A stretch of 64,000 nucleotides of DNA from Tamarix chinensis (lineage: Eukaryota; Streptophyta; Magnoliopsida; Caryophyllales; Tamaricaceae). Numbering within the stretch: the first letter of the stretch is position 1; each line of letters starts with the position of its first letter. The position numbers and the translations under genes are program-made. The notes beneath the pieces were generated by a model that saw only the letters and a list, made by a program, of their open reading frames with translations, searched no databases and had not been told where the DNA came from. The stretch is from NCBI GenBank assembly GCA_030549775.1, contig CM060174.1, forward strand, positions 92,210,132-92,274,131. The letters are read 5' to 3'. This document shows positions 49,335 through 59,900 of this stretch, one piece after another.

Positions 49335-50355
49335 GTTACTGATTTACCCCTATCATTTCTACAACATTACCGAAATGGCCCTTGCTTGTCAAATTATTAA
49401 GTCATCCCTCTTTACCTGCCAAATTACCATATTACCCTCCATGTTGCATAATTATCAAATTGCCCCTTACTCGTGTTCGGTTACCAAATTATCCTCCATA
49501 CTTATTAAATCACCAACTTTACCCCTTATACTTGTTAAGTTACCAATTTACCCTTCTAGTGGGTTAGATTACTATATTACCCTTTATACTTATCTAAATT
49601 ACCAAATTGCCCTTAGGCTCATTAAGTCACTAATCACTCTTCATATTTGTTACACTTGTCAGATTTTCCATTTGGTTGGTTAGATTACCAAATTGCCCTT
49701 CTCCATTATTATAATTACTATTTTCCCCTCTTTCTACAAATTACCAAAATACCCTTTCTTTACACTAATTTACCATTTTACTTTTCCTTTATACCAATTT
49801 ACCAATTTACCCTTCTACCTTATTAAATTACCATTTTACCCCTTTACTTTACGTAACTACCAAAATACCCTTCCTTTATACCAAATTACCATTTTACTCT
49901 TTTACTTTACATAATTACCAAATTCCTTTCCTTAATACCAAATTACCATTTTACCCTTTTACATTATATAATTACCGAAATACCCTTCCTTTATACCAAA
50001 TTACCATTTTACCCTTATACTTCATTAAATTACCCTCTCACCCCTTTACTTTACAAAATTACCATATTACCCTTTCTTTATACCAAATTACTAAAATACC
50101 ATTCTCCTTTATTAAATTACCAATTTATCCCTTTACTTCACCAAATTACCAACATGCCCTTTCTTTTATGTTAATTTACCAAAATGCCCTTTCCATTATA
50201 TTTAATTCACCAAAATACTTTCTTACATTTCAAAAATTACCAAGTTATCCATTTTTCCATGTAAAATTACTAAAATGCCCTCCTTCCTTGTCCATTTACC
50301 ATTTTACCCCTTTACTCTTACAATTTACCATTTTCCCCTTATTATACCACTTTTA
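49335..50355. repeat. Degenerate minisatellite, unit about 30-36 bp
   Basis: About 1 kb of imperfect tandem units built around AAATTACCAAATTACCC followed by a T/C-rich spacer such as TTCCTTTATACC. Roughly 30 units can be followed by eye, with lengths of about 25-40 bp. On the plus strand it yields spurious frames rich in Leu, Pro and Tyr (49375-49914). It sits inside LTR H and is not seen in LTRs A, B, D or F. Confidence 0.8.
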
Positions 50356-50999
50356 CCCAAAATATCCTCACTACATAAAATATTAATATTAATGCTCCTT
50401 ACCCAGCATCCAACTCCACCAACTATTATTATTTATCATAATACTCATTAGCACCTACACTTATTTAGGCCACACTCTTACATAAGAAATATTACTAAAA
50501 TGCCTCTAGGGCCCATAATAACAATACTTATGCAACAAATGACCACATTAGCATAACATTTTATGCATATGCACTTAACATTATTATTAACAACAAAGCT
50601 CCTTCCTTGCACATTATTTCTACACATGACACATAAATTAACATGTTTTCCTTTTTCATCAGTCACACATGCAACTAAATACATTATACTTAACAACATG
50701 TATCATGCATATAAGCATATTAAAAATCATAATGTGTTAGCATACGTATATCCATACGTTTAAGTAAGGTTTAATTGTTACCTTATTTTCCACAAAAATA
50801 AACCTTATCGGTACCCCACTTAAAGGCTTAAGCTTTGATTAGTAAAAATCAATCCCTAAAAAAATATAAAAAATTAGCGTAATAGAAGTAGGAAAAATAA
50901 AAGGAATAATTTTTATATCAAAAGCTTATTTAATATATAATGCATAAACTATTTATATACCTTAAAATTAATTAAGTTTAGGCTAAAATTAGGGCAAGA

Positions 51000-52180
51000 C
51001 TCACGCTGCTCATGTAGCGTGAGCTGCATGCATAAATGAAAGAGGAAGGGGTCGAAGGAGGCAATAGGAGAAGTGAGGGGTGTTGGTTTAGGTTGGGGTT
51101 TTGGGGTCTAGGAGGAGGGCGGGTGGAGGTGAGTTAGGGCAAGGGCTGGATGTAGGGGTGGAGTGGGGGTGTAGGTGGTGGTTGGGGATGTATTATCGGT
51201 GGACAAGGGTGGTGGAGGCGGTGGCTATAGGGCTATAAAGTGGGTTTCCGGGGTGGCGGAGGAGAAGAAGGAAGGGAAAGGAAGAAGGAAAAGGAGGGGC
51301 TGTAGGGCTGGGTTTCGGCCAAAGGAGGACGTCGGGTGGTAGAGGAGATTGGTGGCTTAGGAGGTAGCAGAACGATGATGGACGGTGGCGATGCAGGGTA
51401 AAGGCCGAGAAGGGGGAAAAGAAAAAGAAGAGGAAGAAGGGTGGCTATAGGGGCTCGAGGGGTTGGCTTGGTGGTAGTAGGGGTGGCAGGGGGTGGTCAT
51501 ATAGGCGGCGGTAGCGGCGGTCGAGGGTGGTGGAGAAAAAATAGGAGAAGGAAAGGAGAGGAGAAGAAATGGAGAAGAAGGGGTCGGGAGAGGGAGAAAG
51601 TGGCTCGAACAGGGCAGGAATAGGAGGTTAAAGAAAGGAAAATGGAAGTGTGGGAGAGGGAAGGTGTGGCCGATTAGGTAGGGTGTAGGAAGGCGGCTCA
51701 TAGGGTGGCAGGAAGAGGAGAAAAAGAAGGGAAAATAGGGCATGTAGGGGCTTGTTTGGTCCGAAAATGGGAAGAAAAGGATGGGGGAGAGAGTAGGGTT
51801 GCAGGCTGCAAAGGGAAGATGGCAGAGGTGGCAGTTGCAGGTGGTGTGCAACGATAGATGTCGAAGAAGAAGGAAGAAGGAGAAAGAAAGAAAGCAGGCC
51901 GACCGGGCGAAGAAGAAAGAAGATGAGCAGTTCAACCCGCATGCGAGGGAGAGGGGAGAAAGAAAGGAGCTGGGCTGGCCTAATTGGGGAGGGGGAGGAA
52001 GAGAAAAATAAGAAGGAGGAAGGTGGGCTGGGGTGCCATGCGGGAGAAAGGGAAAAAGAGGAGGAAGTGGGCTAGTGGCCTAGCGTGAGGAGAAGAAAAA
52101 TGAAGAAGAAGGAAAATAAGAAAAGAAGAAAAGGGAAAAGGAAAAAGGAAAAAAGGAAAATGGGGAGAAATAAAATAAAA
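51000..52180. other. Strongly purine-skewed tract (G+A on plus strand)
   Basis: About 1.2 kb is dominated by GGAGAAGAAGG, GGGTGGTGG and GAAAAGG words on the plus strand. The same kind of purine-rich block, shorter, appears at a similar place in LTRs A (7.25-7.5 kb), B (11.6-11.9 kb), C (20.4-20.8 kb), D (27.6-28.0 kb) and F (42.4-42.8 kb), so it is an LTR module. The 192-codon minus-strand frame (51357-51935), rich in Phe, Ser, Pro and Leu, is a compositional artefact. Confidence 0.65.
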
Positions 52181-52470
52181 TAATTTTTAGAATAATAGAA
52201 TTTAATACTTTTGATAGATAAATTAATTTAATAATTTAATATATTGGTTTTAAAAATGTTAATTTTAGAAAAATATTGGTTTGGAAAATTATTTAAATAA
52301 ATGAGTATGATAAAATAAGAAGATATTTATTTTAATTTATTAAATACTCATATTCATTTTTATATACTTAAAAATCCACAAAATAATTAACTAAAATAAC
52401 TTAAAAAGTTAATTTATCCCAAATAAAGGCTATTTATTAAATTATTAGTTTTTAAAATTTTGGGGTATTA

Positions 52471-53185
52471 TGAAGAGCCACAATCACAATAGTTACCACA
52501 CACACAATAGAGAGGGAAAAAGAGAATGGAGGTCACATATGCTAATTTTGTGCACATGGGAAAGTAGGGATTTGTATGGGTGAATAAGACCAAAAATTTC
52601 TCACCCTCTACCTTGAAAGATCTGGTGTGAAATCATAAGGAGGAGTTGGCGTTTCTTGGTCAACTATATGAGAGTACAAATGTGGAAAGAGTTGTAAGGG
52701 GATTGATAGGTTTTTGAGTGTGATTGGATCATGGAAATATTTTTGGTTGATTGAATATAAAAAAACTTGAAAATATTATTTTCCAACATGTGAGGGTCAC
52801 ATGTCAACAAGGAGAGGGGCAAGATAAATATTTTACATTTTTAGGATTATTAAATAGGTAAAAGGCTAGAAAATTAGAATTTATTAGGAAAAATAGTAAA
52901 TAGATATATAAAATAAAAAATTATGAAACGGTGCATACTAGTTTTAGGAATCTAAAATATAAAAAAATTGGGAATCGGAGTTGGTTTGAATCTTAGACAA
53001 ATTTAAGTGGGTGAAAAGGGTAAAAATTGTCTAATGACGTATACGATTTTTCATGAGATTTGGCGATTCAAAAAAAAAATGAGTTTTGAGTGAATGGATT
53101 AAATGAATGAGTTTAGAATATTATAGATTGATTAATAATTTATAATGAAATAGGATTATTAGGGTTAATAAATTGGGGCATTGCA
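52471..53185 (+). mobile_element. LTR G, right part
   Basis: It contains TTTTCCAACATGTGAGGGTC (about 52785) and AGAATTTATTAGGAAAAATAG, matching LTR F near 43857 and 43952. It ends GGGGCATTGCA at 53185, followed by CATTT, the array's target duplication. Non-coding. Confidence 0.6.
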
Positions 53186-53337
53186 CATTTGCTATGTTAT
53201 TCAAAGATCATACTTTCCTTTACATTAACAAGTTGGTTATCCAAGGGTTTATTTTCGCTCCATTATAATTTACAATATTATTTTTTATCATATTTTATTC
53301 AATACAATTGCATCTATTTAGACCTTTTTAGACATTA

Positions 53338-53695
53338 ATAACTTGTTTGGTTTGCGGTTAGATTAGGTTAATGAAGATTAACTTTTTTTATTAACTTTGT
53401 TTGGAGTTTTTTTTTAAAGTTAACCTAGGTTATGTTAGATTAAAAAATAACCTCCATAATTCACATTTAAAATGTTAACTTCTAAATTGGTTAAAGGAGG
53501 TTAATATTAATTTGTTTGTGAAACTTGGTCATTCAGTTCCATTCACCTCCATACAAACAAGTTATAGTCAATTCACCTAGGTAACCGTATAAATAGAAAA
53601 ATAACATTTTAAATCATTTACCTCCATTCACCTCCTAACCGAGTTCACCTACCTCATTTAACCTAATCTCATTTAACCTCAATTCAAACGGTCTC
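53338..53695. mobile_element. Tourist-like MITE upstream of the GLOX gene
   Basis: It is bounded by TTA on both sides (53335-53337 and 53696-53698). Left end: ATAACTTGTTTGGTTTGCGG; right end inverted: GAGACCGTTTGAATTGAGG, a Tourist/PIF-Harbinger style GnnnnnGTTTG terminus with a 3-bp TTA/TAA target duplication. The interior is full of ATTCACCTCCAT / AACCTAGG words in both orientations. It shares termini and interior words with the element inserted in the GLOX gene at 56654-56911. Length 358 bp. Confidence 0.65.
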
Positions 53696-53938
53696 TTAGA
53701 GGAAGAAGTTATAGTGGACGATTATTATTGCTTGATGTTGGTATAAAATGTTAATATCAATTTTTATTACTACAGATTAATTACTTAGGATAGGGACTAA
53801 AATGCAGTTATTTGATACGAGTTTACTAATTATTTGTACTTGTTAAAATTTAAATAATAAAATTCTTTATTTATTTATATAATAATGAGAAATACATACT
53901 AATTAGTTATATTAATATATGTGATAGATTATTCACTC

Positions 53939-54016
<78 letters not shown>
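53939..54016. repeat. (TAA)26 microsatellite
   Basis: An uninterrupted run of about 26 TAA units, the longest perfect microsatellite in the window, lies about 1 kb upstream of the GLOX start. Confidence 0.95.
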
Positions 54017-54017
<1 letters not shown>

Positions 54018-54921
54018 TACAATACATTACATTTGTATACTTTAATATTTGACCAAATATTTTATAGATACACCGTCTTTTGAATAATCTCATTTATGTT
54101 CCTCACATTTTAACTTGTTATCACTTAGGTACCTTTTATATTAAATAATTTATAAAAAATATAAAAAACTCATACAAAATTTGAAAAAAGTTATACAAAA
54201 CTAGAAAAACTACAAAAATATGAACAAGCTATAAAAATAAGTTTTATTTATTTTTATAATGAAATTTGAGAAATTTATAAGAAATCTGAAAAGTTATTAA
54301 ATAATCTTAAAAATTTACCTTTAAAATTATCAATAAAGTATCCAAAAATTACAAAATAGTTATGAAAAGAGCCCTAAAAATTCAGAAAACTTAGAAAAAC
54401 TTTAAACACTATAAAAATTCTATGTTTTAAACTTTTTTTTTTCATAGTTTTGTTTTATAATTTTTTAACTAATGTTGAAGGTATCTAAGTAATTATGAAT
54501 TAAAATACAGAGTAGTTAAGTAAGATCATTCAAACCACAGTGTACTTATAAAATATTACGCCAAATGAAATTAGTCCTTATATACGTGTGCCACTTCTGT
54601 CGGAGAAAGTACAGGGATATCTCTTGAAAATATATTCTCATAATTTCCTAGGTACAGGGATATCGCAACCCAAATAAAAATATGATTTTGGGTATTTGAC
54701 TCATTGATCACTGCATTGTCCTTAGCCTTATTCTTTGGTATGCTTCAATACCTAATTGAGAATAAAGCTATTATTCTGAAATTGTTTTGATGTTCCTTAT
54801 TTGTGTAGTGAGATGTACTCGGTTGGTGCTCCAATGATTAACATACATGATTGTTGTATATACTAATTATTTCATGTACTTACAACCCCCGTCCCCTGTC
54901 CCCCTTCCAAAATCCCACATG
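54017..54921. other. Upstream flank of the GLOX gene
   Basis: AT-rich to about 54540, with repeated AAAACTATAAAAAT-type words. From about 54850 it becomes C-rich (CCCCCGTCCCCTGTCCCCC at 54886-54904), as expected near a promoter. No other gene. Confidence 0.4.
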
Positions 54922-54929
54922 TATTTAAA
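54922..54929 (+). promoter_or_regulatory. Probable TATA box of the GLOX gene
   Basis: TATTTAAA lies 118 bases before the ATG at 55047. A start site about 30 bases downstream would leave a C-rich leader of about 90 bases, normal for a plant gene. It follows the C-rich stretch at 54886-54904. No other good TATA-like motif lies nearer to the start codon. Confidence 0.5.
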
Positions 54930-55046
54930 GAGCATCGCAACACCCTTAAACTCCATCCCACCTCCGCCATAATCCCACATAGTACAAACTAACGAGCAAA
55001 TCCTCGTCCCTCCAAATCAGATATAAGTCTCCTGACCGACATCATT

Positions 55047-56687
55047 ATGTCACCATCACATCCCGCTGTCCTTTTCCTCGTCTCCTTGTTCTTCCTCACC
55101 TACACTCCCTCTCCTGCCGCTGGCCAAGGCGGACAGTGGAAACTCCTGCAGAAGAGCATAGGCGTCTCAGCAATGCACATGCAGCTCCTACACAATGATC
55201 ACGTTGTCATCCTAGACCGCACTGAGTTCGGCCCCTCTAACCTCTCCTTTCCAAATGGAAATTGTCCCGGAGACAAGGCCACCGACTGTAGTGCACACTC
55301 TGCTGAATACAGTGTCCTTGATAACTCCTATCGTCCACTCACGGTCCTTACGAACACATGGTGTTCCTCCGGCGGTGCCTTTCCAAATGGTCAGTTGGTT
55401 CAGACCGGGGGATTCAACACCGGCGACAGGATGGTTAGGGTGTTCAATCCTTGTGACGATGGAACATGCGACTGGCAGGAGATGGGTTCCCAGTTATTGC
55501 GCCGCCGATGGTACGCCAGCAACCATATTCTTCCGGATGGCAAGATGATTATAATAGGAGGAACGCGTCAGTTTAATTATGAGTTTTATCCTAAGAGCGA
55601 TGGTTATGCTAAAACTCTTCACAACTTGCCGTTTCTAGCAGAAACCACCGACCCTGGAGTAGAAAATAATCTCTACCCTTTTGTCTTCCTTAACGTGGAT
55701 GGCAATCTATTCATCTATGCGAATAATCGCGCTATCCTGTTCGATTATTCTAAAGATACAGTGGTCAAATCATATCCGATGATTCCGGGAGGGGATCCGA
55801 GGAACTACCCAAGTACCGGATCAGCAGTATTGCTACCTCTTAAGAATCTAGATGACAATGAAGTGATTGAGGCTCAAGTTTTGGTTTGTGGAGGAGCTCC
55901 AAGAGGGTCATTCGAGAAGGTACAAAAGAAAGAGTTTGTTGGAGCCCTCAAAACTTGTGCTCGTATTAGTATAAATGATCCAAACCCACAATGGGTTATA
56001 GAGACCATGCCATTGGCCAGAGTCATGGCTGATATGGTGTTACTACCAGATGGGAACGTATTGATTATCAATGGAGCTGGATCAGGTGCTGCTGGTTGGG
56101 AAAGCGGGCGTGATCCTGTTCTAAGCCCCGTGATCTATAAACCGGATGCCTCGTTGGGTTCAAGGTTCGAGGTTCTAAATCCAACAACTATACCACGGAT
56201 GTACCATTCCACGGCCATCTTGGTAAGAGACGGCAGCGTGCTAGTTGGGGGTAGCAATCCTCATCGGTCAGATAGTTTCACAAATGTCATGTTCCCTACT
56301 GAATACAGCCTAGAGGCTTTCTTACCCGCTTATTTGGAACGGAGTGTCTCTCGTCTTCGTCCTCGGATATTCTTCCCACTTTCCAATCAGATGAAAATCA
56401 ACTATGGTGAGTCCATCGTTGTTGGATGCTCTATAAATGGAAAGGTCGTAAATGGTAGCGAAATCAAGGTCACAATGGTCGCGCCCTCGTTCAACACACA
56501 TTCATTCTCTCAAAACCAAAGGTTGCTTCAACTCGTTGTGGAGGAACCAAATTTTGTACGGATGCCTTCATCCATGTACCAGATTGAAGTCAAAGCACCT
56601 ACTACTGCCAACCTGGCTCCGCCTGGGTATTATATGCTCTTCGTTGTCTATAAGGCTCCGTTTGGATTAATCGAGGTAGCATCCTAG
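55047..56687 (+). CDS. GLOX: Secreted aldehyde (glyoxal) oxidase, GLOX family; C-terminus altered by a MITE
   Basis: Single-exon gene, 546 codons. Residues 1-26 form a signal peptide (hydrophobic AVLFLVSLFFLTY, then PSPAAG), so the product should be secreted to the cell wall or apoplast. A glyoxal oxidase N-terminal domain (PF07250) spans about 35-290 with kelch-like repeats; a galactose-oxidase-like C-terminal domain (PF09118 type) spans about 435-535. By analogy with galactose oxidase the copper-radical site is present: Cys106 (TWCSSGG) and Tyr156 (RRRWYAS) for the thioether cross-link, Tyr386-His387 (PRMYHST) and His485 (NTHSFSQ). Such enzymes oxidise simple aldehydes to acids with release of H2O2; several plant members are anther-expressed, but this copy's role is not shown by sequence. 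After Lys536 the frame runs into an inserted MITE and ends APFGLIEVAS-stop. The family's usual last residues (GIPSEGIWVQVE) survive beyond the insert at 56913-56954. The catalytic residues precede the break, but the last beta strand is lost, so activity is uncertain. Confidence 0.95.
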   Translation: MSPSHPAVLFLVSLFFLTYTPSPAAGQGGQWKLLQKSIGVSAMHMQLLHNDHVVILDRTEFGPSNLSFPNGNCPGDKATDCSAHSAEYSVLDNSYRPLTVLTNTWCSSGGAFPNGQLVQTGGFNTGDRMVRVFNPCDDGTCDWQEMGSQLLRRRWYASNHILPDGKMIIIGGTRQFNYEFYPKSDGYAKTLHNLPFLAETTDPGVENNLYPFVFLNVDGNLFIYANNRAILFDYSKDTVVKSYPMIPGGDPRNYPSTGSAVLLPLKNLDDNEVIEAQVLVCGGAPRGSFEKVQKKEFVGALKTCARISINDPNPQWVIETMPLARVMADMVLLPDGNVLIINGAGSGAAGWESGRDPVLSPVIYKPDASLGSRFEVLNPTTIPRMYHSTAILVRDGSVLVGGSNPHRSDSFTNVMFPTEYSLEAFLPAYLERSVSRLRPRIFFPLSNQMKINYGESIVVGCSINGKVVNGSEIKVTMVAPSFNTHSFSQNQRLLQLVVEEPNFVRMPSSMYQIEVKAPTTANLAPPGYYMLFVVYKAPFGLIEVAS

Positions 56688-56911
56688 GTCGTGAATGTCC
56701 TAACCTGGGTGAAAATGTTTTAAGATTTTCGTTTAAATCCCTAGTCATATTGAATTTTGGTCCTATCAAGTCTTTACTTATTCTTTCACCTTCACCTCCG
56801 GAAATCGGAGGTCGAGGTTAATCGAGGTGAATGGAGGTGAAACATTAACCTCGATTCACCCAGGTAAAATTATTAACTGATTGAATCAATTCATTCACCT
56901 CCATTAGACCA
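56654..56911. mobile_element. Tourist-like MITE inside the GLOX coding region
   Basis: The insert starts GGCTCCGTTTGGATTAATCG directly after TAA (56651-56653) and ends before a second TAA (56912-56914), fitting the 3-bp TAA target duplication of Tourist/PIF-Harbinger MITEs. The right terminus, inverted (TGGTCTAATGGAGGTGAATG), matches the left only if about 9 bp were lost from it. The interior shares GGTGAATGGAGGTG, ATTCACCCAGGT and similar words with the MITE at 53338-53695. Removing it with one TAA rejoins the GLOX frame exactly. It supplies the new stop codon at 56685-56687. Length 258 bp. Confidence 0.8.
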
Positions 56912-56954
56912 TAAAGGAATCCCTAGCGAAGGAATCTGGGTCCAAGTTGAATAA
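56912..56954 (+). pseudogene. Stranded last codons of the GLOX gene
   Basis: Read from 56913, the codons give KGIPSEGIWVQVE and a TAA stop at 56952-56954. The final residues GIPSEGIWVQVE are identical to the C-terminus of the GLOX pseudogene at 23.6 kb. The MITE separates these codons from the main frame, so they are probably now 3' UTR. Confidence 0.9.
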
Positions 56955-59900
56955 CTATTTATTTTCTTAAATCATTAGATCGGTTTAATGTTCTCTTTCT
57001 AGTGTTGGATTTCTAAGAGAAGTGTGCGAGTATATATGTATACATTTGGATACGATTTATTTTTCAAATCAGAATAAGAAGCAAAGCGGCGTTGTGCTAT
57101 TTTTTATTAGGTGCTCTGTCTTTTGTTACTATTTTAATTTCACGAATATAGTTTGTTATAAGAGTATTCAGATTTAAAATTAATTTCTTTTTGTCTTTCG
57201 AAAATTTTTTTATACTTATATTAAGCACCATGAATAAGCTGATTCAATTCAGCTTGATAATAGTTCACTTCAATTCATTTATTTTAGTTACACAAGACAA
57301 ACTCAAATTATATATTTTTTAGTTTATTTATTAAACGAGTGTACAAGTATGGTTTGGATCATTTTTTTCAAATGTCAACCCATTCATAGGGTTGCTTAAA
57401 AGCTAATTTGAGACTCATATACTTGCTCCTTGAATGTTTGTTTATCATTCATATATAAATGAGTTACTCATTCATCAATAATAATTAGTTTCAGCTGAAC
57501 ATTGTATTATATATACACGATTGAAGTATGATCATATTCAAAGATAATTTTTTCATATTATACCATTTGGTCAAATCAAACGCTCTTGTGTATGAAGTTA
57601 AGTTCATAAGCTCATTTACTATGAAATGAATTGAGATAACTCATGAACCGACTCACCTTAACACATTGTTTAAATGGGTAGAGCAAGAACACTAATATTA
57701 GACCCATTTAATAAATGAGCTAATGCAAGTTGGTTCGTTTATAAAATAAGATGAGTTTTAACAAGGGATGATCCATCTTATTTGCAACGCTAGTAATGTT
57801 CATTGCTTTAAAAAATGAGGATCTATTTTTTCATACCGTGTGTTTAAATTTACTTATGAAATTAATGATAACCTACTATTATTTTTATTTTTTCAATTTA
57901 ACATTCTTTGCATCACTTGTGAGATTTTCTGGGGAACTATAATGTCTCTTAGTATGAACCCATAGGAGAAAAAATTAACCTTTATAACATCATGGTAGAT
58001 CATTTCTCCACCTTGTAGTAAATATATGACAATGTCTAATTATGTATGCTTTAATCTGTCTTTAGAAGAGAAAAACTTGTTTGATGGTTGGGGCTAAAAA
58101 GGCAATCTCCAAAGCCATCTCTTAAAGACCTTGTAACTTTGTTATAAAATTAAACAAGTAAAGCTTGTGTTTGGTGCATATATATATAAACCTAATGAGG
58201 CATTGCTTGAAAAAAATTAAGTAGGATAAGCGTTATTTAGTTATCTTTACCTTTAGTCCAATATTTTTCTAGTACCTTTTTTTTTCATAATTCCTCTTAT
58301 GGGGCTTCACATTTAAATTTATTTCACTCAAGTACCTAAATAGTAAGAAAAGTCACATTTCTGATTTCATGTAGGTAGTCATTTAGGCATTCAAGTAACA
58401 AAAAAATTGATTGTGAAGGTTTCTAAGTGAAATTATGCAAAACAAAAGGCAGCCAAAAAACATTTGACTAAATGTAAAGCTACCCATTTGAAATTTATTT
58501 AATAAACTATATATAATTTATTGCTTTATTTCATCGAACATGAGCTAAGATTTTTAACCAAAAGTTTTAAACTATCCTTATTTATTTATTTATCTATATT
58601 TGAAACAAAGCGTTTCCAAAAATAAAAACATTATATTAAAGAAAATATCTTTAAATGTCACTATAAATAATTACTTTTAACATTTCTTCTTTTCAACTAG
58701 TAGCATAATGTATTAGTGATTAGTTGATGATAAATTATATGAGTTGATTTAACCAACTTGTATTAGTATAATTTTTTTGGTAATATTAGTTGATAGTTGT
58801 TATTTGTATACTATTTGAATGTTGTAATGATATATAAGTGCATGCCATTATTTGAGAATAATATAAAATTATCTTGGAATTGATCTTTTAATAAACCATT
58901 TATCATTTTTCTTATGTGTTATCATTTCTTATAATTTACTTATATAAATAATACCTCAAGGTCCACCACCAATACATTTTGTGATGTTTAGTTTGAATTT
59001 AGTGTTGGGTAAATATTATTATATAAATATAGACCTATTCTTTCACATTTTATTTATATAGCAAAATAATAAGTTAGTAGATATAAATTATAGTACTATT
59101 CATCACTAAAATCTAATAAATCATATAAAAAAACACATTTTGAATGATTTTGATTTCATATTACCATTTTTAAGAATAACCTAAATCTTCTACTCTCTCT
59201 CTCTCTCACTTTTAATTCACTACCATAATTGATATTTGGTATCTACCAGTAACATATATCTCATTTTTTTTCCTTTTATAACTCTATAATTGAATAATTA
59301 TTATGAATTTAAATTCATATTTCATATTTCATTATAAGATAACATAATTTGTAAGTAAATTATGTTATATTTTGGCATTGATTATGATCAAAATCCAATA
59401 AACCACTTAAATTTTTTTTTGAGTTATTATGATTGTATAATACTATTTGCATGAATGAAATATTATTTAATTAAAAAAAAATGTAGATTTGCGTTTCTTC
59501 TTATGATATGACACGAATAATATAATAGCAATCAAAATTTTGTCCGTCCTCCAATAAAAAAAATTTCCTTCCATCCATCCATGGTCGAAATGGCATGAAA
59601 AAGATTTAAAACTACTTATATTACATAACAACACTTGAAATTTTGAAAGACCATCATTAAAAAAATCCATAGTTAAGTGTACATGACTTAGAGTAATCTA
59701 AGGATGGATGACATTTCGGAGTATTTTTTAGGAAGTGTGTGATTAAGATCAAAATATGCTAGAAAGAATTGTGTTGATTTGTGTGACAGTTTGTAAATCT
59801 TAAAAGCGCTTATGAGTAACTATTTGTAGTTATTGTCACACTTGAGTGTTATAAAGGGAGTGTGCTCATCAATAAGACTTCAATTAGAAAAATTACCACC

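Larger units (their letters stand above)
48457..52470. mobile_element. LTR H block inserted in LTR G, with minisatellite
   Basis: The block begins near TGATATAATCCATCTGG and ends TTTTGGGGTATTAT, the latter matching the family's GGTATTACA end. It resembles LTR A from about 5460 on: the order of ACCCC...CTCGAGGTCTTCCACTTT near 48880 matches ATGTGATCTTCCACTTT near 5787. It therefore looks like a 5'-truncated LTR. Near 48575-48695 there is a two-copy tandem unit (CAAAGGTGCACTTGTCATAC / CAAAGGTACCCTAGTCTTAC, each followed by TGGTGCATACAAGC). No target duplication was found and bases of LTR G seem lost at the junction. Confidence 0.5.
38735..53185 (+). mobile_element. LTR-internal-LTR-internal-LTR array flanked by CATTT
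   Basis: The array holds three LTRs of one family (38735-about 40390; 41140-44549; about 47575-53185 with an insertion) alternating with two stretches of internal sequence. The last 600-700 bp of each internal stretch (about 40440-41139 and 46950-47574) are clearly related and each immediately precedes an LTR. The outer ends are TCTAACATCT (left) and GGGGCATTGCA (right), and the five bases outside both are identical: CATTT at 38730-38734 and 53186-53190. The simplest reading is one insertion that later grew by unequal recombination between LTRs. The element lacks recognisable polymerase or integrase. Internal orientation is plus. Later insertions: an hAT-like element in the middle LTR and a large LTR block in the right LTR. 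Confidence 0.65.

Noticed and set aside
49375..49914. Overlapping plus-strand frames of 60-100 codons
   Set aside because: They are products of the degenerate minisatellite units and have no protein-like conservation.
51357..51935. A 192-codon minus-strand open frame rich in Phe, Ser, Pro and Leu
   Set aside because: It is the complement of a purine-rich tract; overlapping frames on both strands are equally open and no domain is visible.
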